64,000 nucleotides of DNA from Treponema primitia ZAS-2 (GCF_000214375.1 NC_015578.1:744001-808000), one strand, 5' to 3'; counted from the stretch's first letter, positions 52,031-61,032 are shown. Program-made: numbers and translations. Notes: a model not told the origin generated them from the letters alone.

Positions 52031-52813
52031 TTAACCCTTCAGGAGTCCTTCTTCCCGGTAACTGAAATAACCGGTTGCGGTAAAAATTACATGATCCAGA
52101 AAACGGAGTCCCAGGATTTTCGCCGCATTGACTAACTGGGCGGTGATCTCTCCATCCTCAATTGATGGCTTCAATTGCCCCGAGGGGTGGTTGTGGGCGA
52201 CCCCAATGGCAGAGGCCCTGTCCAGGATAGGGTCGGCGAATACCTCCCGGGGGTGCACAATAGTCCGGTTAACCAGGCCCAGGGTTACGATCCGCACTGC
52301 CAGGAGTTCGTGGGCACCGTTCAGGGACAGGCAGATAAACCGTTCCTGTCGGCGGTCAGCGTAGTGGCGAACCGTATTGAAGATATCCGATGGGTGCTTG
52401 ATCCGGGTCCCCGAGGGCCCCCAGCGCCGCCTGCCGAATTCCAGCATGGCCGCAATGGCAGACGCCTTGGTTTCCCCCAGCCCGGTTAGCTGGCAAAGCT
52501 CCTTAATGGAGGGGATGCCCTTGTCCTGATCCAGCCGCTCCAACAGTTCCCTGGCCAGGATGCTGACATTTTTGCCCTGGATTCCCGTATTCAGGAGTAT
52601 AGCCAGCAATTCCTGATCCTCCAGGGCGCCGGGTCCTTGGGCGATCAGCCGCTCCCGGGGCCGCATATCCTGGGGAAGTAAACGGGGACTGAGTTTCTGG
52701 AAGCCCCGGTATCCCGGGTCCTCCGCCAGGGGGAGCTTTTCGCCCCCCTTGGGGATCGGCGCCGGGAGTTCATCAGCGGTGGGTATGGTATAGGGATAGA
52801 TAGAATGGTCCAT
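52031..52813 (-). CDS. radC: RadC family (JAB1/MPN-type) protein
   Basis: 260 residues, longer at the N-terminus than E. coli RadC. A helix-hairpin-helix segment ('IKELCQLTGLGETKASAIAA') precedes the RadC/JAMM domain ('ERFICLSLNGAHELLAVRIV', 'GVAHNHPSGQLKPSIEDGEI'), with the metal-binding HxHPSG..D signature (E further upstream). The name 'DNA repair' is historic; JAMM-fold metalloprotein activity is plausible but the substrate is unknown. Divergent from the aldo/keto reductase gene. Confidence 0.92.
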   Translation of the reverse strand: MDHSIYPYTIPTADELPAPIPKGGEKLPLAEDPGYRGFQKLSPRLLPQDMRPRERLIAQGPGALEDQELLAILLNTGIQGKNVSILARELLERLDQDKGIPSIKELCQLTGLGETKASAIAAMLEFGRRRWGPSGTRIKHPSDIFNTVRHYADRRQERFICLSLNGAHELLAVRIVTLGLVNRTIVHPREVFADPILDRASAIGVAHNHPSGQLKPSIEDGEITAQLVNAAKILGLRFLDHVIFTATGYFSYREEGLLKG

Positions 52814-52879
52814 AATAACCCTTTAGGGGTCGGGGTATTTTTTTTGCTTTACTTGCTAATGAAAAATTTACAAAAACTA

Positions 52880-52910
52880 TTGACTTATTCCAGGAAAAAA
52901 GGCGTATAGT
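52880..52910 (+). promoter_or_regulatory. Probable promoter of the aldo/keto reductase gene
   Basis: TTGACT (52880-52885) and TATAGT (52905-52910) with a 19-bp spacer, in an AT-rich gap, 30 bp before the start codon's Shine-Dalgarno region (GGGAGG, 52931-52936). Confidence 0.45.
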
Positions 52911-52941
52911 ATTCTGAATTAGTATTGTTAGGGAGGTGTTT

Positions 52942-54102
52942 ATGCAGTACAGGACGTATGGTAAAAACGGTTTTAAGGTATCACTCTTTGGCATGGGCTG
53001 TATGAGGCTCCCCCGGATTGTGCTCCCGGGAACTACAGAAGCCCAGGTGGACAAAGAAAAGGCCATTGAGATGATCCAGTATGCGGCGGATCATGGGGTT
53101 AACTATTTCGACACCGCCTTCGGCTACCACAATGGGACCAGCGAATCCGTACTCGGCGAAGCCCTGGAAGGGGGCGGCCGCCGGGAAGCGGTTAAAGTTG
53201 TTACCAAGCAGCCTTTTGGGGTGATGAAAACCCAGGATGATATACGCCGGAACCTGGAAAATACCCTCAAGAAGCTTCGTACCGATCATATTGACGTATA
53301 TCTCATTCATAATATCCAAAAATCAGCCTGGGAAGAGATTAAAAAGAGGAAAATCATTGAAGAATACGAAAAATTCCGTTCCGAAGGGCTGATCCGGGGG
53401 ATTGGGTATTCCTATCATGGGCAACTGCCTACCTTTAAGGAGGTTCTTTCCTATTACTCCTGGGACATGTGCCAGATCCAGCAGAACCTGCTGGACGTAG
53501 ACCACGAGGCAACCGAGGAGGCTATCAAGCTTGCAGGGGAAAAGGGCTGCGGCCTGGTCATCATGGAACCCCTTCGGGGGGGCAACCTGGCCATCCCTCC
53601 GGCCCCGGTCCAAGCAATCTACGAAGAATACCCGGTAAAACGGAGCGCTGTGGAATGGGCCTTCCGCCACGTGATAAATTATCCCCAGGTCAGCACTATC
53701 CTGAGCGGGGTTACCACCCTGGAACAGCTCAAGAATAATATCGAAATTTTCTCCAAGCCCGAATCGACGCCGAATTGCCTTACCCCGGAGGAAAAGGAAA
53801 TCCTCACCCGGGTAAAGGTCAAATACGAGTCCCTGGCGGCCATCCCCTGTACAGGCTGCGAATATTGCCTACCCTGCCCTCAGGGGGTCAAGATTCCGGA
53901 TGTCTTTGCCCGGTACAATGAGGGGACCATGTTCGGCTCCTTCTACGGTGCCAAACGGGGCTACTTCTTTCTTACCAAGGGAAAGGCTGATGCCTCCTTC
54001 TGTGTTGCCTGCAAGGAGTGCGAGGCCAAATGCCCCCAGCATCTTGAAATTCCCAAACAGCTGGAAACCGCCCATGCGGCCCTCAGCGGCTGGATTGAAT
54101 AG
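52942..54102 (+). CDS. Aldo/keto reductase with C-terminal 4Fe-4S ferredoxin domain
   Basis: 386 residues from ATG 52942, after a strong GGGAGG. The AKR barrel carries 'LGMGCMRLP'-like 'FGMGCMRLPRIVLPG', 'GVNYFDTAFGYHNGTSESVL' (catalytic Asp/Tyr region), 'LRTDHIDVYLIHNI' (active-site His) and 'VSTILSGVTTLEQLKNNI'. The C-terminus has two cysteine groups, CTGCEYCLPCPQG and CVACKECEAKCPQ, typical of two 4Fe-4S clusters. This architecture is common in anaerobes and suggests electron transfer from ferredoxin or a flavoprotein to a carbonyl substrate. Single gene with its own promoter-like region. Confidence 0.92.
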   Translation: MQYRTYGKNGFKVSLFGMGCMRLPRIVLPGTTEAQVDKEKAIEMIQYAADHGVNYFDTAFGYHNGTSESVLGEALEGGGRREAVKVVTKQPFGVMKTQDDIRRNLENTLKKLRTDHIDVYLIHNIQKSAWEEIKKRKIIEEYEKFRSEGLIRGIGYSYHGQLPTFKEVLSYYSWDMCQIQQNLLDVDHEATEEAIKLAGEKGCGLVIMEPLRGGNLAIPPAPVQAIYEEYPVKRSAVEWAFRHVINYPQVSTILSGVTTLEQLKNNIEIFSKPESTPNCLTPEEKEILTRVKVKYESLAAIPCTGCEYCLPCPQGVKIPDVFARYNEGTMFGSFYGAKRGYFFLTKGKADASFCVACKECEAKCPQHLEIPKQLETAHAALSGWIE

Positions 54103-54201
54103 AGTTTTAATGAGAAAAGAGGCTTAAAAGGCCTTTTTGTACTTGCTGAATCATGGAATAACGTATATATTTCGATGAAACGTTTTTATTAAGGAGTAAT
54201 A

Positions 54202-54447
54202 ATGAGTGTTAGAGCTACAGGTTCTCTTATTGGGGAGATAGTAACTGCATCCGGACTTTCCAATAGTCCTAAGATGGTGGTTCAATCGGTTGACGTGGAT
54301 GCCAAGCTGGTAACCACCGTTTGGTTTTCCAATGCCCAGGAAGGGCAGCAGGGTGTATTCCCCGCCTCCGCCCTGGACAAGGCCGATGTGGTCGCAGCCA
54401 AGAAACCCACTGCGGACAGCCGGAAGGGTCCCGCAAAGAAGAAGTAA
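54202..54447 (+). CDS. Small DUF2158 (YodC)-like protein
   Basis: 81 residues; ATG 54202 with AAGGAG 7 nt upstream. The core 'SPKMVVQSVDVDAKLVTTVW' followed by 'FSNAQEGQQGVFPASALDKA' has the layout of YodC-type proteins (K-M-V-V core, Trp, F..A.L). The tail is basic ('KKPTADSRKGPAKKK'), suggesting nucleic-acid contact; no direct proof. A strong terminator follows at 54466-54501. Confidence 0.6.
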   Translation: MSVRATGSLIGEIVTASGLSNSPKMVVQSVDVDAKLVTTVWFSNAQEGQQGVFPASALDKADVVAAKKPTADSRKGPAKKK

Positions 54448-54465
54448 GGGTATCCGCCCGAACTT

Positions 54466-54501
54466 AAAAAAGGCTGCCTTAAAAGGGGCAGCCTTTTTTT
54501 C
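54466..54501 (+). terminator. Rho-independent terminator after the DUF2158-like gene
   Basis: AAAAAGGCTGCC (54467-54478) pairs with GGCAGCCTTTTT (54487-54498), ending in T's; 8-nt loop. Confidence 0.92.
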
Positions 54502-54541
54502 CGGAATCTGAAAACAATCCGCTGGATACCGATGTTATTAG

Positions 54542-55219
54542 GGCGGGCAATTTATATGGCTGCTGCCCATGGGGCAGGATACCCATGTAAGCATTTCCTC
54601 CGATTGGTCTTCCCCTTCCTTTCAGGGTTCCTTCCTACCCGGCACATCAACCATCACGGATGCGGATTTTTCGGCGCTTTGGGGTATCAGTTATTTGAGC
54701 CGTGATATTCCCCTGTTTCTTAAGGAATATAACAAGGATTATGAGTATACCGATGCCTTATTCGGGGTGAATTTTTTCAGAACCGTGGATACCTATGCCT
54801 TGAATACCCGAGCAGTGAAGTATGCCATTCTTTTTTTACTGGTTTCCTTTCTGACACTTTTTCTGCTTGAAATATTCACTAAAAAACGTATTCACCCGGT
54901 CCCCTACCTGCTTTCCGGCATTGGCAACGCGGTGTTTTATTTACTGCTCCTTTCCCTGTCGGAACAAATCCCCTTTTATACCGCGTACTTTATTGCCGCT
55001 CTGGGGGTAACCATCATGGTGACCCTCTATTCCCGGTCCCTGCTGCCGTCCTGGAAAAAAAGCTGGTACATGGGCCTGGTGGTAACCATATCATACGTGC
55101 TGCTCTATGCGGTATTGAATACAGAATCCTATGCCCTGCTTATCGGGTCCATAGGCAGTTTCGTGGTGGTTGCACTGATCATGTTCCTTACCCGGAAACT
55201 TGACTGGTACAGGGAATAA
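54542..55219 (+). pseudogene. creD: Truncated creD (inner membrane protein CreD/Cet family), N-terminal half missing
   Basis: The C-terminal ~225 residues of CreD are intact: 'LLPMGQDTHVSISSDWSSPS', 'FQGSFLPGTSTITDADFSAL', 'FFRTVDTYALNTRAVKYAIL', then five hydrophobic helices. Homology is already visible upstream of the ATG at 54569 ('GGQFIWL') and is cut by an in-frame TAG at 54539-54541. The preceding ~220 residues of a normal ~450-residue CreD are absent, because a complete unrelated small gene and its terminator occupy the space. Best read as a 5'-deleted remnant; a 216-residue product from ATG 54569 is possible but lacks the periplasmic domain. Confidence 0.78.
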
Positions 55220-55226
55220 TCGCCGC

Positions 55227-56264
55227 TCACGGCTCCCCCTCATGCTCCGCAAAGTACCCCGTCCATGCCTTCCCTATACCCGCCAGATCCGCCTCCCGTC
55301 CCAGCAGATTCTTCACATAATTGCCCCACTTGAGATTATCGCAAAAGTAGTTGAAAAAGCGCCGCGCCCGGCTCAGGTGAAACTCCGGCGGCTGGTACCG
55401 GGCCAACAACTCCAGAAACCGCAGCCCGGTTTCCTCTAAAAGGGTGCCAGGCACCGTTTTGAAACCCGGCGTCTCTCCCGGATTGGTGACAGTCACCCTT
55501 TTCGCCGCCTCTCCCAGCTCGGTGCCCGGCGCCGTTTTCACTTCTTTCGCCGCTTCCCCCTGGGCTGCCCTGGCCTGGGCGAAAAGCCAGGGCTGCCGCA
55601 CTGCCGCCCGGCCGGCCATGACCGCATCGCAGCAGCCTGAGGCGGCACGGCGGACCAGGTCTTCCGAATTGGCTATGTCTCCATTGCCCGCCACGGGGAT
55701 GCCCAGGGCGTCCCGGAGTTGGCCCACATATTCCCAGCGGGCCCGGCGCTTAAATTTTTCTTTGGCAGTGCGGGGGTGCAGGGTGATAAGCTCCACCCCG
55801 CAGGCTTCCAGGCGGCGGCAGAACTCCACCAGGTAGTCGAAGTTGTCTTCCAGGCCTATACGCAGTTTGACGCTGAGCCGCCGCCGGGTTGCGGCCCGGA
55901 CTTTGTCTATCATGGCGGAGGCGGCGTCCATGGACGCCATCCAGCGGACCCCGGCGCCGGTGCGGGTGATGGCCGGGGCTGAGCAGCCCATGTTGATGTC
56001 GATGCCCCGGCATTCAAGCCGGTCCAGGAGGGCTGTGGCTGCTGCCAGGTGGCCGGGATCGGCGCCTACCAGTTGGTAGACCAGTTTTTCCGGGCAGGGG
56101 CCGCCGTCAATATACCAGGATTCAAAGGGGCCGCCGCCGATTAGAGCCCCGGCGCTGATCATCTCAGTGAAATATTCGTCGCAGCCACCGAAGCCTTCTA
56201 TCAGTTCCCGCAGGGCCCGATGACTTAATTCCGCCAAGGGTGCTAGCATAAAAAAAACGGACAT
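55227..56264 (-). CDS. tRNA-dihydrouridine synthase (Dus family)
   Basis: 345 residues, TIM-barrel FMN enzyme: 'FMLAPLAELSHRALRELIEG', 'GIDINMGCSAPAITRTGAGV' with the catalytic Cys (NMGC), 'LSVKLRIGLEDN', 'LITLHPRTAKEKFKRRARWE' with the FMN/tRNA-binding Arg/Lys cluster and 'IPVAGNGDIANSEDLVRRAA'. It reduces specific uridines of tRNA with NADPH. Between the barrel and the C-terminal helical domain there is an unusual insert ('KTAPGTELGEAAKRVTVTNP', then 'GETPGFKTVPGTLLEETG') made of three palindromes (55443-55533). Convergent with the creD remnant. Confidence 0.93.
   Translation of the reverse strand: MSVFFMLAPLAELSHRALRELIEGFGGCDEYFTEMISAGALIGGGPFESWYIDGGPCPEKLVYQLVGADPGHLAAATALLDRLECRGIDINMGCSAPAITRTGAGVRWMASMDAASAMIDKVRAATRRRLSVKLRIGLEDNFDYLVEFCRRLEACGVELITLHPRTAKEKFKRRARWEYVGQLRDALGIPVAGNGDIANSEDLVRRAASGCCDAVMAGRAAVRQPWLFAQARAAQGEAAKEVKTAPGTELGEAAKRVTVTNPGETPGFKTVPGTLLEETGLRFLELLARYQPPEFHLSRARRFFNYFCDNLKWGNYVKNLLGREADLAGIGKAWTGYFAEHEGEP
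55443..55533. repeat. Three GGTGNCNGNCACC-type palindromes inside the Dus gene
   Basis: GGTGCCAGGCACC (55443-55455), GGTGACAGTCACC (55485-55497) and GGTGCCCGGCGCC (55521-55533), each followed by (G)TTTT-like sequence. Translated as KTVPGT, RVTVT and KTAPGT in an inter-domain insert. Confidence 0.92.
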
Positions 56265-56435
56265 GCTAGTATTCTATAGTAGGTTTTTTTTCGTGCAAGT
56301 AGCCGATACTTTCAAAATAGGGTTTTCTTTGGAAGCCGCTTACCGGTTTTGGAGTGTTGACAAAAGGAAGGGCCTAACCCCTTGACTTGCAATATGCTAT
56401 AACATAAAGTATTAAGGAGAAGAGGAGCGTACCGC

Positions 56436-56873
56436 ATGATAGCAAAAGGTGATATGCCCAGCATGAATGAGAAAGCTCCCGAGGGGCAAAAACCCGAAGG
56501 TGGGTCTTTTCGGGTTCTCATAGTCGATGATTCCATGTTTATCGCAAAACAACTTGGTCAAATTTTTACATCCGAGGGCTTTGAGGTTGCGGGAACCGCC
56601 GCTGATGGTGCTCAGGGTGTTGAAAAGTACAAGGAAATGCATCCAACCATTGATTTGGTTACCATGGATATCACGATGCCTGTAATGGACGGGGTGTCGG
56701 CGTTGGAAAAGATACTGGAATTTGACAAAAACGCCTGTGTCATTATGGTCAGCGCCCTGGGAAAAGAGGATGTGGTCAAAAAATGTCTGCTCATGGGCGC
56801 AAAGAGCTACATCGTGAAGCCCCTGGACCGGAAAAAGGTTCTGGAACGGGTTATTTCAGTCTTGAAACGTTAA
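56436..56873 (+). CDS. CheY-like single-domain response regulator
   Basis: 145 residues; ATG 56436 with AGGAG 8 nt upstream. After ~24 residues rich in Pro/Glu comes a receiver domain: acidic pocket 'LIVDDSMF' (D31, D32), phospho-acceptor D78 in 'LVTMDITMPVMDG', Ser/Thr in 'IMVSALGKED' and Lys in 'SYIVKPLDRKK'. No output domain, so it acts by protein contact (motor switch or phosphorelay). No kinase adjacent. Confidence 0.92.
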   Translation: MIAKGDMPSMNEKAPEGQKPEGGSFRVLIVDDSMFIAKQLGQIFTSEGFEVAGTAADGAQGVEKYKEMHPTIDLVTMDITMPVMDGVSALEKILEFDKNACVIMVSALGKEDVVKKCLLMGAKSYIVKPLDRKKVLERVISVLKR

Positions 56874-57041
56874 ATGGACAGTTTTCAGTCCTGAGTACCG
56901 TGAATGGTATAATTTCCCCCTTCTCTTATCGGAGTATTTACTCTTAAGGGATGGGGCTGTTTTTTTAGACCCCAATAGGGGCGGCATTCTTTTCTATTTT
57001 TTGTAAAAAATTTGATATAATTTCAATAAAAGGATATAGCC

Positions 57042-58259
57042 ATGAAAGCACATAAAATTTCGGATTCGGTTTATTGCCTCCATGCGGATATCGAAGCCCC
57101 GGATCTTTTTGAGGGGATATGGCCCATTCCCCAGGGGGTTTCCCTGAATTCCTATATGGTGAAGGGGGATAAGATCGCCTTGATCGACCTGATTCGGGAT
57201 TGGGGTGGGGCGCCCAAACAGCTTGAGGAAGCCATGTCCGATGTAGGGATCCGCTTTGACCAGGTGGATTACCTCATCCTGAACCACCTGGAGCCGGATC
57301 ATACAGGCTGGCTCAGGGAATTCCGGCAAAAAAGCCCCAAAGCGGAGATCATCTCCACCGCCAAGGGGATCAACCTGGTCAAATCCTTCTATAAAATAGA
57401 AGACGGGCTCCGGGCGGTGAAGGACGGAGAAACCCTGGATTTAGGAAAGGGCAAGGTCCTGACCTTCCGGGAAGCCCCGAACATCCACTGGCCCGAGACC
57501 ATGGTCACCTGGGACGGTGAGTCCGGAACCCTTTTCCCCTGTGACGCCTTTGGTTCCTACAGAGCCCTGGGGGACCGGATCTTTGACGATGAATTCAGCC
57601 CTGCGGAACATGAAGTCTTTGAAAAAGAATGCCTCCGCTACTATGCCAATATCGTGGCCTCCTTTTCGGTTTTTGTGGTAAAGGCGGTGGAGAAACTTGC
57701 AGGCCTGGATATCAAATGTATAGCCCCCAGCCACGGCATAGTCTGGCGGAAAAGCCCCAAGACGATCATCGACCGCTACCTCAAGTACGCCTCTTATGCG
57801 AAAGGCCCGGCTGAAAAGGAAATTGCCATTGTCTGGGGCTCCATGTACGGCAACACCAAGCAGGGTGTGGACGCGGTGGCCCGGGGTATTGAAAGCGAAG
57901 GGGTTCCCTATTCCCTCCACCGCATCCCCGACGAAAGCGTTTCCTTCGCCCTGGCGGACGTTTACAAGAGCAGCGGCCTGGTCATCGCCATGCCCACCTA
58001 TGAATACGCCATGTTCCCCCCCATGTCCAATGTGCTGGACATCTTCCGTCGCAAGCACATCACCGGGAAAACGGTCCTACGCATCGGTTCCTGGGGCTGG
58101 GTCGGTGGGGCCAAAAAAGACTACGAAGCCGCCATTGAGCCCCTTAAGTGGACCAGCCTGGAAAGCAAGGAATGGGCCGGCGCCCCCACGGAGGAGGAAG
58201 TCCTTGCCCTGGAAGAAAAGGGGCGGGAGCTGGCGAGGGCTGTTAAGTTGTTGGCATAG
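57042..58259 (+). CDS. A-type flavoprotein (FprA, flavodiiron protein)
   Basis: 405 residues. N-terminal metallo-beta-lactamase-like diiron domain with the ligand set HxExDH ('LNHLEPDHTG'), a His in 'NIHWPETM', an Asp in 'LFPCDAFGS' and a His in 'APSHGIVWR', all present. C-terminal flavodoxin domain (about 255-400): 'IVWGSMYGNTKQGVDAVARG' is the FMN phosphate loop, followed by 'GLVIAMPTYEYAMFPPMSNV' and 'GSWGWVGG'. These enzymes reduce O2 to water or NO to N2O in anaerobes (family knowledge). Electron donor (rubredoxin-like) is not in the window. Confidence 0.95.
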   Translation: MKAHKISDSVYCLHADIEAPDLFEGIWPIPQGVSLNSYMVKGDKIALIDLIRDWGGAPKQLEEAMSDVGIRFDQVDYLILNHLEPDHTGWLREFRQKSPKAEIISTAKGINLVKSFYKIEDGLRAVKDGETLDLGKGKVLTFREAPNIHWPETMVTWDGESGTLFPCDAFGSYRALGDRIFDDEFSPAEHEVFEKECLRYYANIVASFSVFVVKAVEKLAGLDIKCIAPSHGIVWRKSPKTIIDRYLKYASYAKGPAEKEIAIVWGSMYGNTKQGVDAVARGIESEGVPYSLHRIPDESVSFALADVYKSSGLVIAMPTYEYAMFPPMSNVLDIFRRKHITGKTVLRIGSWGWVGGAKKDYEAAIEPLKWTSLESKEWAGAPTEEEVLALEEKGRELARAVKLLA

Positions 58260-58946
58260 GCAGATGGGCAAGTTTTCTCAGTTTATAATGACTGTACTGG
58301 GTTAGTGACCGGGCCGGGTGGGCAATGCGCCCCGGCCCTAACCTGTAGAGCCTGCTTACGGAGCCCGCACCATTCTTTTACGCGGTCTCCTCCAGCAGAG
58401 AATTCCAGAGACGGGCCGGGGCGCATTGCCCACCCGGCCCTGCCTTTATCCCTGTATAATTACCTAAAATAGTGACTATGCACAACGGTATGGGAGGCAT
58501 GGTTTCCCAAGTGACATAAGCCGCCGATGAGGAATTCCAGTGGCAGGGTAGGGAATTATTTACCCACATCTGCCTTTATCCCCGTATATGTACATTAATG
58601 CAGACTTTATAGAATGATGTTGGATACCTGTTTCCATAATTTTGACCCAGGCCTCCGGGAGGGGCGGGGATGCCTCCGGGGCGTCTATGGACGCTTGGAA
58701 ATGCAACCGCAAGGTTGTTAAATAATAAAGGTCGCCTGGCGTGGGGCTCAATAAAAGCCGCTATTTGGGATAAGGCATCAAGCCCCCTTCCCTGCTGGAG
58801 GAGACCTACCGGGCTCCGCAAGCAGACTCAACATGTCAGCCCCGGAGGTACCCCCGCCCCTCCCGGAGAATATGAGCCACTATTGCCCAAACCGAAAATA
58901 ATCACTCTTTCTTCACTTTATTGAAATTGTACACTATACTTAACCC
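58260..58946. repeat. 687-bp non-coding region built of nested inverted and direct repeats
   Basis: No gene. A perfect 28-bp inverted repeat (GGGCCGGGTGGGCAATGCGC at 58311, ending 58338; partner 58413-58440) forms a stem with a 74-nt loop. A second pair of ~30-bp arms (58653-58682 and 58840-58869) has three mismatches. The 58349-58400 segment (GCCTGCTTACGGAGCCCG ... GTCTCCTCCAGCAG) returns inverted at 58792-58829. GAATTCCAG-[variable core]-TGCCTTTATCCCYGTATA occurs twice (58400-58457 and 58532-58588). Possibly a composite mobile-repeat remnant or structured RNA. Confidence 0.85.
58912..58940 (+). promoter_or_regulatory. Promoter of nagA-nagB, probably giving a leaderless mRNA
   Basis: TTCACT (-35, 58912-58917), 17-bp spacer, TATACT (-10, 58935-58940). 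The nagA ATG begins 7 nt after the -10, where transcription should start, and no Shine-Dalgarno sequence precedes it. Confidence 0.6.
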
Positions 58947-60116
58947 ATGACCCCAATTTGTCTGCATAACGGAACCGTGATGACCGGCTTTGCCGCCATG
59001 GAACATTGCGCGGTGTTGATCGAGGATGGCCTGGTAGCGGATGTTTTTTCCGCCCGGCGTTTCGAGCAGAAGCACTTTGCCCCGTCGATAAAAACAATCG
59101 ACGTACAGGGCGCCTATATAGCCCCGGGTTTTATCGATACCCACATTCATGGGTTCGGGGGCTATGGGACTGAAGATGGCTCTACGGATTCTGTCATCGA
59201 AATGTCCCGGCTCCTGGGGGGTTGCGGGGTTAGCGCATTTAACCCGACCCTATACCCTTCGGAGCCCGAAGAGATGCTCCAGGCGGTGGCCAATATCACC
59301 GCCGCCATGGGAAAGGAAAAGGGGGCCCGTATCATGGGGATACACCTGGAGGGGCCCTTTCTTTCACCGGATCGCCTGGGGGTCCAGAGGCCGGAAACGG
59401 TTAAAACCGTGGATATCCCCTTTATGGAAAAGCTCTGGGAGGCTGCGGGGGGGCACATCGTTAATATGACTGTGGCCCCGGAGCTTAAGGGTATGCGGGA
59501 ACTGGCCCTGTTCTGTATCAAAAAGGGGATCGTGCTTCAGGCGGGGCATACGGATGCTAAGTATGAAAACATGGTGGAGGGTATGCAGGTAGGAATACTG
59601 CACTCAACACACCTGTTCAATGCCATGAGCAAACTGGATCACCGGAACCCCAATGCGGTGGGGACCATACTGACCCACCCGGAAATTTCCTGCGAGATCA
59701 TAGCCGATGGTTTTCATGTTCACCCGGACCTGTTCAAGCTGCTCCTGCGGGATAAGCCCATCGACAAAATCATCCTGGTCACCGACGGACTCAAACCTAC
59801 CGGGCAGACCGAGGGCCCCTTCTTTGCCAACGGGGAGGAGGTGGTGTTTCAGGACGGGTTTTTCCGGCGGAAATCCGACGGGGTGATAGCCGGTTCAGGG
59901 CTCACCATGATCCGGGGGGTGAAAAACCTGGTGTCCTTCGGGTTCAGCCTGGAGGATGCGGTGAAGGCCGCCAGCACCAATCCTGCCCAGGTGATGCGGT
60001 ATAAGGGTAAGGGGACCATCATTCCTGGAAACGATGCGGATCTTGTGGTGTTTGACCACAATTTTACGGTGCTTGCCTCCCTGGTTGGGGGGGATATAAA
60101 GTACAATAGCCTGTAG
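58947..60116 (+). CDS. nagA: N-acetylglucosamine-6-phosphate deacetylase
   Basis: 389 residues, usual length. Amidohydrolase barrel with '[18 protein letters not shown]' (HxH metal motif), '[14 protein letters not shown]' (metal-binding Glu), '[13 protein letters not shown]', '[16 protein letters not shown]' and '[14 protein letters not shown]' (catalytic Asp). Removes acetyl from GlcNAc-6-P to give GlcN-6-P for NagB, 14 bp downstream. Together they feed chitin- or peptidoglycan-derived amino sugars into glycolysis. No PTS or transport gene is adjacent. Start codon lacks a ribosome-binding site (see promoter). Confidence 0.96.
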   Translation: MTPICLHNGTVMTGFAAMEHCAVLIEDGLVADVFSARRFEQKHFAPSIKTIDVQGAYIAPGFIDTHIHGFGGYGTEDGSTDSVIEMSRLLGGCGVSAFNPTLYPSEPEEMLQAVANITAAMGKEKGARIMGIHLEGPFLSPDRLGVQRPETVKTVDIPFMEKLWEAAGGHIVNMTVAPELKGMRELALFCIKKGIVLQAGHTDAKYENMVEGMQVGILHSTHLFNAMSKLDHRNPNAVGTILTHPEISCEIIADGFHVHPDLFKLLLRDKPIDKIILVTDGLKPTGQTEGPFFANGEEVVFQDGFFRRKSDGVIAGSGLTMIRGVKNLVSFGFSLEDAVKAASTNPAQVMRYKGKGTIIPGNDADLVVFDHNFTVLASLVGGDIKYNSL

Positions 60117-60130
60117 TTCTCGGAGGAACC

Positions 60131-60922
60131 ATGCGCCTTGTTATTCACGATGATTATCATGCTGTCAGCCGCTGGACGGCCGCCTATATCGCGGAGCGTA
60201 TTAAAAAATTCGATCCCCGGCCGGGCAAACCCTTTGTGCTGGGCCTCCCTACTGGGGAAACCCCTCTGGGGGTTTACCGGGAACTTGTCAGCCTCTACAA
60301 GAAGGGGGATGTCTCCTTTGCTAATGTGGTGACCTTCAACATGGATGAGTATGTGGGGCTTGGGAAGGATCACCCTCAGAGTTACTACCAGTTCATGGAA
60401 AACAATTTTTTCAGTCATATTGATATCGACAGGAAAAATACCCATATCCTGAATGGTATGGCAGAGGACCTGGAAGCAGAATGCCGGGCCTATGAGGATA
60501 GTATTACTGAGTGCGGGGGAATCGAGCTTTTTCTGGGGGGTATGGGCGCCGACGGCCATATCGCCTTTAACGAGCCGGGATCGTCCCTTCACTCCCGTAC
60601 CCGGGTCAAGACCCTGACCACTGATACGAAGATCGCCAATGCCCGCTTTTTCAATGGGGATATTACCAAGGTGCCCTCCACCGCCCTGACCGTGGGGGTC
60701 GCTACGATTACCGATGCCCGGGAGGTACTGATCCTGGTCAGCGGCCACAACAAGGCCCGGGCGCTTCAGGCGTCTGTGGAGGGGGGGGTTAACCATATCT
60801 GGACCGCTTCCTGCCTCCAGATGCACCCCAGGGCGATCATTGTCTGCGACGATGCGGCCACCGATGAGTTAAAGGTGGGGACCGTGCGGTACTTCAAGGA
60901 AATTGAACGGGAAAATTTGTAG
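60131..60922 (+). CDS. nagB: Glucosamine-6-phosphate deaminase
   Basis: 263 residues. ATG 60131 follows CGGAGG 4 nt upstream. Motifs: '[20 protein letters not shown]', '[20 protein letters not shown]' (catalytic Asp), '[20 protein letters not shown]' (His general base region) and '[10 protein letters not shown]'. Converts GlcN-6-P to fructose-6-P and ammonia. Co-transcribed with nagA. Confidence 0.97.
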   Translation: MRLVIHDDYHAVSRWTAAYIAERIKKFDPRPGKPFVLGLPTGETPLGVYRELVSLYKKGDVSFANVVTFNMDEYVGLGKDHPQSYYQFMENNFFSHIDIDRKNTHILNGMAEDLEAECRAYEDSITECGGIELFLGGMGADGHIAFNEPGSSLHSRTRVKTLTTDTKIANARFFNGDITKVPSTALTVGVATITDAREVLILVSGHNKARALQASVEGGVNHIWTASCLQMHPRAIIVCDDAATDELKVGTVRYFKEIERENL

Positions 60923-60933
60923 AAAAACTGTTC

Positions 60934-60962
60934 GAACGATCCTCTGCGGCGGCTCGTTCTTT
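60934..60962 (+). terminator. Weak terminator-like hairpin after nagB
   Basis: GAACGA (60934-60939) pairs with TCGTTC (60954-60959), followed by only three T's. May act as a partial terminator. Confidence 0.35.
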
Positions 60963-60993
60963 AAGGATTAGATATACTGAGCCTTTCTCGCTA

Positions 60994-61032
60994 CTTGCAA
61001 CACCGGCTAAAGCCGGTGCCGGCTTTAGCCGG
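60994..61032. repeat. Palindromic element at the 3' end of argH, related to the one in PocR copy 1
   Basis: CTTGCAAC (60994-61001) followed by a perfect 30-bp palindrome: CCGGCTAAAGCCGG (61003-61016), TG, CCGGCTTTAGCCGG (61019-61032). It overlaps the argH stop codon region (TAA at 61025-61027 on the minus strand), so the last argH codons belong to the repeat. Confidence 0.85.

Noticed and set aside
58378-58821. Several 60-80 codon minus-strand frames before nagA
   Set aside because: They run through inverted repeats and match no protein pattern; explained by GC-rich palindromes.
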